A stretch of 12,579 nucleotides of DNA from Methyloglobulus sp. (lineage in GTDB: Bacteria; Pseudomonadota; Gammaproteobacteria; Methylococcales; Methylomonadaceae): NCBI GenBank assembly GCA_013140405.1, contig JABFSV010000131.1, positions 1 to 12,579 of the forward strand, written 5' to 3'. A program made the position numbers and the translations under genes. The notes under the pieces are model-generated. The model made no database searches. It had not been told where the DNA came from and saw only the letters and a program-made list of their open reading frames with translations. Shown here piece by piece: positions 6,112-12,579 of this stretch. The stretch's first letter is position 1, and every line of letters starts with the position of its first letter.

Positions 6112-8591
6112 AACCGTTTGGCCTCGCCCTGCGTATGTTGTGGCGGGATAGCCGCTCGGGGGAGTTGAGCATCCTATTTCTGGCGTTACTGATTGCGGTT
6201 ACCAGCTCCACCGCTATCGCATTGTTTTCAGACCGTTTGGAACGCACGATGACCGACCAAACCGCAGAATTTCTGGCGGCTGACATGGTCATTAGCAGTC
6301 ATGCCACCATACCAGAACCTTGGTTAGAAAAAGCCGCACAATTGAACTTGGCACAAGCCCAAACGGCGGAATTTTCGAGCGTTTTAATTGAGCATGACGA
6401 ACTGTTGCTTGCAGGGATTAAGGCGGTCAGTGCCGATTATCCCTTGCGCGGTTTTTTGAAAACCACCACATCGGATTACTCAACCGAAACTATTGAACAT
6501 CAAGGCCCAGAGCCTGGATTTGCTTGGGTGGAAAAACGCGTCCTATCGGCACTAAAGCTCAATATAGGTGATCCGCTCACTGTCGGCGAAAAAAAACTGG
6601 TGGTCAGCAAAATCATTACTTATGAGCCGGACAAGCAAGGTGATATTTACAGCCTTTCACCGCGCGTGATGATTAATAAGCAGGATTTGCAGGAAACCGG
6701 AGTCATTCAACCGGGCAGTCACGTGCATTATTTTTTTCAGTTTAGCGGGGAGCAATCTCAACTGACTGAATTCAAACGTTGGGTCAAACCACAATTGAAT
6801 CTTGCCCAACGCATCATGGATATTCATGAAGACCGCCCTGAATTGGGTTCGGCGCTGAACCGCGCGAAACGTTATTTGGGCTTATCCAGCATCGTGGTCA
6901 TCATTATTTCCGGTGTTGCTATCGCGATGGCAACACGGCGCTACACCGAACGCCATCTTGATGCAACTGCCATACTGCGCTGCCTAGGATGCAAACAAAG
7001 CGATGTACTCTGGTTGTTTGTCAGTCAATTTCTCATTTTGGGCTTAATGACCAGCGCGTTAGGTTGCGGACTTGGCTGGGTCGTCCAGGAAATGTTATTT
7101 GAGCTATTGCGGAATCTGTTGCCCCAAACTATTGCCAATTCAGGCGTACTGGCAGTTTTCTTCGGGATGATGACGGGCATGACAGTATTGATAGGTTTCG
7201 CACTGCCGCCGTTGCTTCGTCTTAAACGGGTTTCTCCAGCCAGAGTGTTGCGCCGTGATTTAGAACCTTTGCCTAGTAGCGCATGGCTGGTTTACGGCTT
7301 GGCTTTCGGTATTGTGGGTGTTTTGATTTGGCGATATACCGAAGATCTCAATATGACAGCTACCATTTTCTGTGCAGGGTTGGTGTTATTGCTGGTACTT
7401 GGCTTGTTGGTTTATCTGCTTCTAATCTTGGCTCGTCGGTCTTTGCCATTCATGTCCTTGAATTTGCGTTTCGGCTTGCAGGGTTTGTTGAGAAATAGCC
7501 GCGCCACAGTTAGCCAAATTCTTGCTTTTACTATTACGCTGGTGGCGATGGCGCTAAGTTTTACCGTACGTACTGACTTGATCGAAAACTGGCATAAACA
7601 ATTGCCGGAACACGCCGCTAACCATTTCGCCCTGAATATTTTTCCTGAGCAATTGCCTTCTCTGCAAAAGGAATTCAAAGAACAGGGTATTGAAGGTAGC
7701 CAATTCTTTCCGGTGATAAGGGGGCGGCTCACAGAAATAAACGGAGTGCCTGTGCAGAAAATTGTCAGTAAAGATTCGCAAGGTGAAAGCGCCACCCATA
7801 GGGAGTTGAGCCTGACCTGGACGGAAAACCTGCCCGAAGACAATAAAGTCATTATCGGTAATTGGTGGACACCTGAAAAAAAAGGGGAGGTTTCAGTTGA
7901 GCAGAAATTGGCGGATAGCCTAAAAATACGTCTCGGTGATCAATTGCTGTTTATCGTGGGCGGCCAGCAATTGACAGCTACAGTCAGCAGCATAAGGTCA
8001 CTTCAGTGGGACACAATGAAGCCAAATTTCTACATGATTTTTTCGCCGGGAAGCCTTGAATCTTTTCCAGGTACATTCCTCACTAGCTTTTACCTGCCAG
8101 ACAATAAAAAAACCGTTTTAAACCAACTGGTCAAACAATATCCAGCGATGACAATACTGGAAGTGGACTTAATCTTGAAACAATTTAAAACCATACTCAC
8201 GCAATTGACTGAGGCCATTAATTACCTGCTGTACTTCGCGCTTATGGCGGGTTTTACGGTGTTGTTTTCGGCAATTTATTCGACCTTGGATAACCGCATT
8301 TACGAAAGCGCATTATTACGCACATTCGGCGCTAACCGTTCTTTGCTGAGGCTAACCCATATCATAGAGTTTACCTTGTTGGGTTTGGTTTCGGGGGTGT
8401 TGGCGGTGGTTATTTCCGAAGGCTTGCTCTATGCCCTGTATTCAAAAGCACTAACGATGGATTATCGGCCTACCTACTATTTATGGATTGCCTTGCCGCT
8501 AATAGGCGCATTTTCAGTGGGGTTGGCAGGTTGCTGGGGCGTACGGCATGTGGTCAATATCCCCCCGCTTAGGGTTTTAAGGGATACCTAA
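6108..8591 (+). CDS. ybbP: ABC transporter permease YbbP (FtsX/MacB type)
   Basis: An 827-residue inner-membrane permease, close in length to E. coli YbbP (804). Hydrophobic segments are visible at about 20-40, 258-276, 300-325, 346-370, 393-408, 418-442, 470-486, 704-726, 752-775 and 791-815. Two large soluble periplasmic parts (about 45-250 and 490-700) separate them, the arrangement of FtsX/MacB-type permeases with a duplicated half. The pattern R-R-Y-T-E-R-H-L-D-A-T-A-I-L-R-C-L-G (277-294) and its C-terminal counterpart N-R-I-Y-E-S-A-L-L-R-T-F-G-A are the cytosolic coupling helices that contact the ATPase. The gene starts in the ybbA stop codon (ATGA) with SD GGGAGGA at 6097-6103, so the two are translationally coupled. 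The transported substrate is not known. TesA-YbbA-YbbP synteny suggests a role linked to lipid or acyl release at the envelope, an inference only. Confidence 0.95.
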   Translation: MKPFGLALRMLWRDSRSGELSILFLALLIAVTSSTAIALFSDRLERTMTDQTAEFLAADMVISSHATIPEPWLEKAAQLNLAQAQTAEFSSVLIEHDELLLAGIKAVSADYPLRGFLKTTTSDYSTETIEHQGPEPGFAWVEKRVLSALKLNIGDPLTVGEKKLVVSKIITYEPDKQGDIYSLSPRVMINKQDLQETGVIQPGSHVHYFFQFSGEQSQLTEFKRWVKPQLNLAQRIMDIHEDRPELGSALNRAKRYLGLSSIVVIIISGVAIAMATRRYTERHLDATAILRCLGCKQSDVLWLFVSQFLILGLMTSALGCGLGWVVQEMLFELLRNLLPQTIANSGVLAVFFGMMTGMTVLIGFALPPLLRLKRVSPARVLRRDLEPLPSSAWLVYGLAFGIVGVLIWRYTEDLNMTATIFCAGLVLLLVLGLLVYLLLILARRSLPFMSLNLRFGLQGLLRNSRATVSQILAFTITLVAMALSFTVRTDLIENWHKQLPEHAANHFALNIFPEQLPSLQKEFKEQGIEGSQFFPVIRGRLTEINGVPVQKIVSKDSQGESATHRELSLTWTENLPEDNKVIIGNWWTPEKKGEVSVEQKLADSLKIRLGDQLLFIVGGQQLTATVSSIRSLQWDTMKPNFYMIFSPGSLESFPGTFLTSFYLPDNKKTVLNQLVKQYPAMTILEVDLILKQFKTILTQLTEAINYLLYFALMAGFTVLFSAIYSTLDNRIYESALLRTFGANRSLLRLTHIIEFTLLGLVSGVLAVVISEGLLYALYSKALTMDYRPTYYLWIALPLIGAFSVGLAGCWGVRHVVNIPPLRVLRDT

Positions 8592-8831
8592 TCTTCTTAG
8601 ATTATCTTGTTATCCACATTCATGTAGCATTCATAAATGATCGGTTAGACTGATTCCAACAATTTATAGGTTCAATCCGTATCTGTTCGTTACCGTACCG
8701 ACTGAGATCGATTTTGCCCGTATTGTTGTGACTGATAGATGGAGATATTTTTCCAATTTTTAGTCATGGCTAATTTAAGTATCACTAATCAACATAGATT
8801 AAACAACGAAATCACAAAACGAGGTAAAAAA

Positions 8832-9227
8832 ATGAACAAATTTAAAATCACTATGATTATTGCCAGCGCCCTGATGTTGTCGGCGTGTTACACACAGGGC
8901 GGTTACACCCCAACCGTTGATACGTACAATGATCCAAACGCTTATCGTATGAACCAGGATATGGAAGAATGTAGGCAGCTCGCCAAACAATCTTCTGGCG
9001 GTACTTTAAAAGAGACCGCAATAGGTGCTGGCGTGGGCGGCTTAGTTGGCGCGGCGGGTGGTGCTGTTGTCGGCGCATTCACCGGAAATCCAGCGGCAGG
9101 AGCAGCCATAGGTGCGGCGGCAGGTGGTTTAGGTGGTGCGGCCAAACAAGGTTTTACGGCTGAGGACAGATTCAGGAACGCCTATAACCAGTGTATGAGC
9201 AATCGCGGTCATAACGTAATCAGATAA
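8832..9227 (+). CDS. Glycine-zipper lipoprotein
   Basis: A 131-residue small lipoprotein. The N-terminus has a lipoprotein signal peptide with lipobox LSAC, giving mature Cys19. Residues about 64-104 form a long Gly/Ala repeat (GAGVGGLVGAAGGAVVGAF and onward), a glycine zipper expected to pack as paired helices in a membrane. It is flanked by two Cys (47 and 121) in matching E-x-C / N-x-C settings, which could form a disulfide closing the hairpin. Similar zipper lipoproteins sit in the outer membrane, but no function is assigned. The frame is open back to 8739, but the start at 8832 is preferred because GAGG at 8821-8824 is a good SD seven bases upstream and the signal peptide begins there. 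An intrinsic terminator follows directly, so this is a monocistronic unit. No convincing promoter was found in the 240 bases upstream. Confidence 0.9.
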   Translation: MNKFKITMIIASALMLSACYTQGGYTPTVDTYNDPNAYRMNQDMEECRQLAKQSSGGTLKETAIGAGVGGLVGAAGGAVVGAFTGNPAAGAAIGAAAGGLGGAAKQGFTAEDRFRNAYNQCMSNRGHNVIR

Positions 9228-9252
9228 CCGATAGAGCAGAATTACTGCCAAA

Positions 9253-9279
9253 GTAACACAAGGACGTGTTGCTTTTTTT
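9253..9279 (+). terminator. Rho-independent terminator of the glycine-zipper lipoprotein gene
   Basis: GTAACAC (9253-9259) pairs with GTGTTGC (9266-9272) to give a seven-pair stem with one G-U pair and a six-base loop. It is followed at once by seven T residues (9273-9279). It begins 25 bases after the lipoprotein stop codon. No T tract exists on the other side, so it should act only on + transcripts. Confidence 0.8.
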
Positions 9280-9399
9280 CGAGACTGCAAATTAGTTTGT
9301 GTAACTGTCTATTATTAACCCCCATTAAAGAATTTGAATCACTTTCCGGTGTTGGTTAGGTTACAAAATGTTGGGCTAGTGTGGTCTTGGGTTATTGTC

Positions 9400-10455
9400 T
9401 TAAACTTGTTCAAACGCAATATTACTGCCGATAAAGTTGCTTATTTGTTGTTTGCCAGAAAAATTGCCATAAGCCAGCATCAGCTTGACATAAGCGGCTT
9501 CAATTGAGGTATTCCAGATTATTTCTGCACCTTGCTCGATGAGTTCTCTGGTGCTTTGGTAAGCGTTTTCGGATTTGATGGTGGGTGCAAGGTAGACGGT
9601 AATCCCCTGTTCGTCGCAGCGTTTGACAAATTCAAGTAAGGAATGGTTTTTGCCCCATTGTCCGGTGGCACAAGCAGTGCCGGAATGGTAAAGATCATGT
9701 AGGACAGCATCGACTGAGTCCAAATTAAAATGATTATAATCTAGCCCTGGATAGGGTTTTATCATCAAAATACGATTGGAAAATTGGGGTTTTAATAAGT
9801 CAATATCATTATTGTCAGCACCATTTTTTTGGCTTGGCTTTGTTGATGAGCTGGATTCTAAAGCCGGATAATCAAGGGACAAGAAATATCGTCCGTCAAA
9901 TTGCATAAAACTCTTTCCCTGAACACTATAAAAATCGCCACTCAACTGCAAAGAACAGGCTAGGCGCGTACCTCGGTGAATTTGCATGGCTTGCCCCGCA
10001 TTGCGATAAGGCACAAAAACGCCAGGCATGATTTGTTGGTGAATAAACTCCACCGCGCAGATAAAATTAGCCAAGCCATTTCCTTTGGGATTATCCAAAG
10101 GATAATCGCTGGAAACTAACAGGATTGGTTTTGCAAGGGTATGAAAATAAAAACCTAGTGTCGCCGCCGTATAAGCCAGTGTATCCGTCCCGTGGGTAAC
10201 AATAATGCCGTCATACTTATCCAGTTGGGCGGATTCGATAGCTTCGATGATAGTTTCCCAGGCAGCGGGAGCGAGATTTTCGCTTAAGATTTGGATGGGT
10301 TGCAGGGTATCGAAATGAATTGATGTGTGGTCGTGATAGTGTTCCTCAAACAGGTGCAGCAATTTGAATGGGGCATTACTGGAAGGTTTGATAGTGCCGT
10401 CCGTTGCCGCCGAGCCGATGGTGCCGCCAGTAAACACAAGCAGAATTTGTTTCAT
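9400..10455 (-). CDS. Asparaginase-family protein with a probable active-site Lys-to-Cys change
   Basis: A 351-residue cytosolic protein of the Type I/II bacterial L-asparaginase fold, in the usual length range. The first catalytic motif FTGGTIGS carries Thr12, and the second VTHGTDTLAYTAA (86-98) carries Thr90 and Asp91. The C-terminal small domain is intact and ends with I-E-A-A-Y-V-K-L. However, the usual V-T-G-S-Q-x-P segment reads LVSSDYPLD (113-121). The R-G-N-R-T-T-K block that supplies the catalytic Lys in E. coli AnsA aligns with RGTRLAC (161-167), placing Cys167 where the Lys is expected. A low-complexity Ser/Asn linker (201-217) interrupts the middle. It may be a diverged amidohydrolase with another substrate, or a weak asparaginase. 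It diverges from folA with 61 bases between starts, and no clear SD precedes its ATG. It ends 120 bases beyond the opposing terminator. Confidence 0.85.
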   Translation of the reverse strand: MKQILLVFTGGTIGSAATDGTIKPSSNAPFKLLHLFEEHYHDHTSIHFDTLQPIQILSENLAPAAWETIIEAIESAQLDKYDGIIVTHGTDTLAYTAATLGFYFHTLAKPILLVSSDYPLDNPKGNGLANFICAVEFIHQQIMPGVFVPYRNAGQAMQIHRGTRLACSLQLSGDFYSVQGKSFMQFDGRYFLSLDYPALESSSSTKPSQKNGADNNDIDLLKPQFSNRILMIKPYPGLDYNHFNLDSVDAVLHDLYHSGTACATGQWGKNHSLLEFVKRCDEQGITVYLAPTIKSENAYQSTRELIEQGAEIIWNTSIEAAYVKLMLAYGNFSGKQQISNFIGSNIAFEQV

Positions 10456-10516
10456 AGTATGATGTGATGCAAAAGTTTATCTCCGTCAAGCATAGCAAAG
10501 CCGCTTAGCCATTCAA

Positions 10517-11008
10517 ATGAAAATATCACTTATCGTCGCCATGTCGAGTAACCGGGCCATTGGCCTTGATGGTCAAATGCCCTGGCATTTATCGGCTGAC
10601 CTTAAACGCTTCAAACAAATCACGATGGGTTACCCAATCCTGATGGGTAGGCTTACCTTTGAATCCATAGGGTGGCCTTTACCGGGGCGGACTAATATCA
10701 TTGTCAGTCGAAACCCTGCTTACAGGCCGGAAGGTTGTATTGTGCTTGACAGTGTGGAAGCGGCAATTAGCCACGGCTGTCAATTGGCTGATGAGGTATT
10801 TGTGATTGGCGGTTCCACGTTGTATGAAGCGACGTTACCGATTGCCGACACCTTGTATATCACGCAAATCAACTACGATTTTGACGGCGATACTTTTTTT
10901 CCGGATTTTGACCGTAATCAATGGGTTGAAGTGCAACGCGAAGACCTGGTTGATGATACTAAAGTCGGCTTTACTTACAGTTTTTTGAAGTTACAAAAAA
11001 TAACTTAA
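10517..11008 (+). CDS. folA: Dihydrofolate reductase
   Basis: A 163-residue enzyme that reduces dihydrofolate to tetrahydrofolate with NADPH, supplying one-carbon carriers for thymidylate, purine and methionine synthesis. The whole fold is recognisable: S-L-I-V-A-M-S-x-N-R-A-I-G at the start, MPWHLSADL with the substrate-binding Asp28 (E. coli Asp27), the NADPH-binding loop ILMGRLTFESIG (41-52), PLPGR with Arg58 (E. coli Arg57), and VFVIGGSTLYE (94-104). Two changes stand out. Leu46 replaces the basic or polar residue of the usual G-R-(K/H)-T, and Trp53 replaces the Arg that usually follows E-S-I-G (E. coli Arg52). The catalytic residues are kept, so activity is expected. It is transcribed divergently from the asparaginase-like gene and convergently with mobA; no thyA is adjacent. 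Confidence 0.96.
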   Translation: MKISLIVAMSSNRAIGLDGQMPWHLSADLKRFKQITMGYPILMGRLTFESIGWPLPGRTNIIVSRNPAYRPEGCIVLDSVEAAISHGCQLADEVFVIGGSTLYEATLPIADTLYITQINYDFDGDTFFPDFDRNQWVEVQREDLVDDTKVGFTYSFLKLQKIT

Positions 11009-11113
11009 TGACTGTTAAATACCCCGTTCTCCTCATGTTCGTCAACGACAACTACCGTCATGCAATAAGCCAAACCAACACGGGTCATTTCGGATTGAAA
11101 TTATTGGCTTTCT

Positions 11114-11710
11114 TTACACGCCAACTTGCGCTTCTAAAGCTGACAATTCTGTCATGGAATTAATGTTTGTAAAGATCCCCGGCTCGGCACTGAAATCGGT
11201 TTTCACTATTTTTTGTTGTTCCAGCCAAGTGTCCATTTTGCGTTGTCCGCTTTGCAAATAATCATGTAGGCTGGGCTGCAAGGATACTTTTATCGCCAAA
11301 AAAACTGGATGTAGCCGTTCCCCGTCAAAGGCGACGGCAACATCGGCATCGGTTTCTGCGCGTGCTGATAGTAGTTTCCTTAGGTGATCCGCCTTAACCA
11401 GGGGCGAATCGCAAGGCATTACCAACAACACGCCCGTTTCTGCGAACATCATCGCCGTCAATACACCCGCCAATGGGCCATCAAAGCTGTCGGTCTGGTC
11501 ACTAATCACAGGCAAACCAAACGCTTGGTATTCAGGGATATTTCGATTGGCATTGATAATCGTCTGGTCTGCGACTGTATTCATGGCGGCGATGGCATAA
11601 CTCACCATAGGCTGGCCTTTAAACTGTATCAAGCCTTTATCCTGATTGTTCATCCGACGGGCAAGGCCGCCAGCCAGAATCACGCCGATCACTTTTGTTT
11701 GTGTGTCCAT
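11114..11710 (-). CDS. mobA: Molybdenum cofactor guanylyltransferase
   Basis: A 198-residue cytosolic enzyme that joins GMP from GTP to Mo-molybdopterin, making the guanine-dinucleotide form of the cofactor used by DMSO-reductase-family enzymes such as formate dehydrogenases and nitrate reductases. The nucleotidyltransferase signature G-V-I-L-A-G-G with downstream Arg19 and Lys25 (R-R-M-N-N-Q-D-K-G-L) binds GTP. GPLAG (79-83) and the metal-binding PCDSP (99-103, Asp101) are present. The C-terminal T-N-I-N-S (181-185) is the usual N-I-N closing motif. The length is normal for the family and no domain is missing. Its ATG is 41 bases from the divergent DUF302 gene. There is no mobB or other cofactor gene in the window. 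Confidence 0.95.
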   Translation of the reverse strand: MDTQTKVIGVILAGGLARRMNNQDKGLIQFKGQPMVSYAIAAMNTVADQTIINANRNIPEYQAFGLPVISDQTDSFDGPLAGVLTAMMFAETGVLLVMPCDSPLVKADHLRKLLSARAETDADVAVAFDGERLHPVFLAIKVSLQPSLHDYLQSGQRKMDTWLEQQKIVKTDFSAEPGIFTNINSMTELSALEAQVGV

Positions 11711-11751
11711 AATGCTAAGCTCTGCCTACTATTTCATGAGTCGTTCTTAAG

Positions 11752-12207
11752 ATGCTTGCACGTTGTATCATTTTCGCTAGCTTACTCGCAATGGCAAGTT
11801 GTGCTACCCAACCCACTGGGGAGTTTGTGCCCTATTATGAAGTGGAAACTCACAAACCTTACGATGATGTGTTAGCTGAACTTGAAGTTGCCATCGCCGA
11901 GAACAATTTCAGGATAACCGGACACAGCCGCGTAGGCAAAGTCATCCGTGACCGTGGCACTAAAAACTTCCCCGAATACGACACCATTCAATTTTGTAAC
12001 TTGACCGAGGCAAAAACCATCCTGCTAATGTCCCCACAGGCTATTAAGTACATGCCCTGCAATGTTGTCGCCTACCAATTCCAAGGGAAAACGATCATTA
12101 GAACGCATTTATTGCCGACAGATACCGACAAAAATGACTTGAACCAATTTTCGGTTAAAATGAATAAAGCATTAAAAAGCATTGTCGATTTTGCGGCGGA
12201 AGAATAA
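11752..12207 (+). CDS. DUF302-domain lipoprotein
   Basis: A 151-residue protein with a short signal peptide ending in a lipobox-like AMASC (Cys17), so probably lipid-anchored at the envelope. The mature part matches DUF302: a Y-D-D-V-L-A-E-L-E-V-A-I-A-E-N-N-F-R-I-T helix-strand near 37-56, F-C-N at 81-83, and the strand-loop P-C-N-V-V-A-Y-Q-F with Cys103. The Cys82/Cys103 pair is a feature of the family. The function of DUF302 proteins is unknown, and heme or metal links have been proposed only by context. Its start codon is 41 bases from mobA on the opposite strand; no clear SD precedes it. It is followed after 71 bases by another lipoprotein gene on the same strand, so the two may form a unit. 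Confidence 0.82.
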   Translation: MLARCIIFASLLAMASCATQPTGEFVPYYEVETHKPYDDVLAELEVAIAENNFRITGHSRVGKVIRDRGTKNFPEYDTIQFCNLTEAKTILLMSPQAIKYMPCNVVAYQFQGKTIIRTHLLPTDTDKNDLNQFSVKMNKALKSIVDFAAEE

Positions 12208-12232
12208 ACCGTTGAATCTCGATGAACATAGC

Positions 12233-12247
12233 GTACGCAGCGCGTAC
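12233..12247. repeat. Short GC-rich hairpin between the two lipoprotein genes
   Basis: GTACGC (12233-12238) pairs perfectly with GCGTAC (12242-12247) around the triloop AGC. No T tract follows, so it is not a standard terminator. It ends 31 bases before the next start codon and could tune readthrough or stabilise RNA. Confidence 0.35.
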
Positions 12248-12278
12248 CTTCTCAACTTAACAGGAAAAACCGTTACTC

Positions 12279-12579
12279 ATGAAAACCCATAAAAGTCCTT
12301 TGATGTTTAGCTTAGTTGTATTGATGGCGGCAGTTGGCTGCGCCACAACCCCAGAACAAATACCGGAACCAGCGCAAGCAGCAAAGGTTAACGACTACCC
12401 CACCCATGATCGAGTTGAATACGTCTTAAATTGCGTGGCCCAGCACGGCGGACTTACTTTTATCACCCAATATGCTTGCGGCTGCAAAATAGACAAAATT
12501 GCCGAAAAACTCAGTTTTGCCGAATATGAAGCCGCCAAGACTTTTTCAATGTTAAAAAGCACGCCTGGCGAAGCGGGCG
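12279..12579 (+). CDS. Cys-rich lipoprotein, incomplete at the window end
   Basis: The first 100 codons of a gene that runs off the right edge. The N-terminus is a lipoprotein signal peptide (MKTHKSPLMFSLVVLMAAVGC), with lipidated Cys21 likely. The mature part begins with a Pro/Ala/Glu-rich linker (22-45). It then contains an N-C-V-A-Q-H-G-G segment and Y-A-C-G-C-K-I-D, three Cys within about 20 residues, followed by a helical L-S-F-A-E-Y-E-A-A-K-T-F segment. The C-G-C pair lacks the following His of a heme c site (CxxCH), so covalent heme binding is not supported. Disulfides or a metal site are possible. AGGA at 12262-12265 lies 13 bases from the ATG, rather far. I do not recognise the family. 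Confidence 0.8.
   Translation, partial: MKTHKSPLMFSLVVLMAAVGCATTPEQIPEPAQAAKVNDYPTHDRVEYVLNCVAQHGGLTFITQYACGCKIDKIAEKLSFAEYEAAKTFSMLKSTPGEAG

Noticed and set aside
7412..7852. 146-codon minus-strand ORF within ybbP
   Set aside because: It lies fully antisense to a conserved permease, and its translation has no recognisable features.
8739..8831. Start of the glycine-zipper protein at 8739
   Set aside because: It would bury the lipoprotein signal peptide; the SD and signal favour 8832.
8592..8831. Promoter for the lipoprotein gene
   Set aside because: Best match (TTGTTG, 17 bases, TATTTT) has only 3 and 4 consensus bases, so it is not reported.
11067..11110. AAGCCAA / TTGGCTT inverted repeat between folA and mobA as a bidirectional terminator
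   Set aside because: The 30-base loop and the absence of a T tract on either strand make it unlikely to terminate.
11384..11875. 163-codon plus-strand ORF across mobA and the DUF302 gene
   Set aside because: It overlaps two well-supported genes and its translation is low in recognisable features.
1..12579. CRISPR arrays, tRNA genes, transposases or insertion-sequence ends
   Set aside because: No regularly spaced repeats, cloverleaf-like sequences, transposase motifs or terminal repeats were seen on either strand.

Overview
The window looks like chromosomal DNA of a gammaproteobacterium of intermediate GC content. The tesA / ybbA-ybbP arrangement is the one known from E. coli, and the YjbQ, FolA, MobA, TesA and YbbA/YbbP proteins all read as gammaproteobacterial types. 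The DUF302 lipoprotein, the Cys-rich lipoprotein at the right edge and the retropepsin-like periplasmic protease remind me of methanotrophic Methylococcales or related sulfur bacteria. That finer placement is only an impression.

Layout from left to right. (1) 1-1000: yjbQ and a small cupin gene, both on + and each with its own leader. (2) 1115-3550: a compact, AT-richer, two-gene Type II-like restriction-modification cassette. It has a C5-cytosine methyltransferase with all key motifs, followed with a 4-base ATGA overlap by an unrecognised 365-aa protein. That protein carries a D-x14-E-x-E motif typical of PD-(D/E)XK nuclease variants and is almost certainly the cognate endonuclease. (3) 3595-5429, minus strand: tesA, a GlcG/HbpS-like protein and a periplasmic retropepsin-like protease. 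The first two are 16 bases apart and may be co-transcribed. (4) 5428-8591, plus strand: ybbA-ybbP, an ABC exporter of the MacB/FtsX type. Its start codon interlocks with that of tesA. (5) 8832-9279: a small glycine-zipper lipoprotein with a good SD site and a good intrinsic terminator. (6) 9400-11710: an asparaginase-family gene (-) diverging from folA (+), then mobA (-) converging on folA. (7) 11752-12579: two putative lipoproteins on +, a DUF302 protein and a Cys-rich protein cut by the window end.

Most of the window is housekeeping or ordinary accessory content. The least ordinary parts are the restriction-modification cassette with its unassigned endonuclease family, the fully interlocked tesA/ybbA starts, and the asparaginase homologue, which appears to have Cys where the catalytic Lys of the family is expected. 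I saw no tRNA, rRNA, CRISPR array, transposase or insertion sequence. No gene-free stretch exceeds 300 bases. The longest are 994-1244, which holds a candidate promoter and a possible coding remnant, and 8592-8831, where no convincing signal was seen beyond the SD of the next gene.
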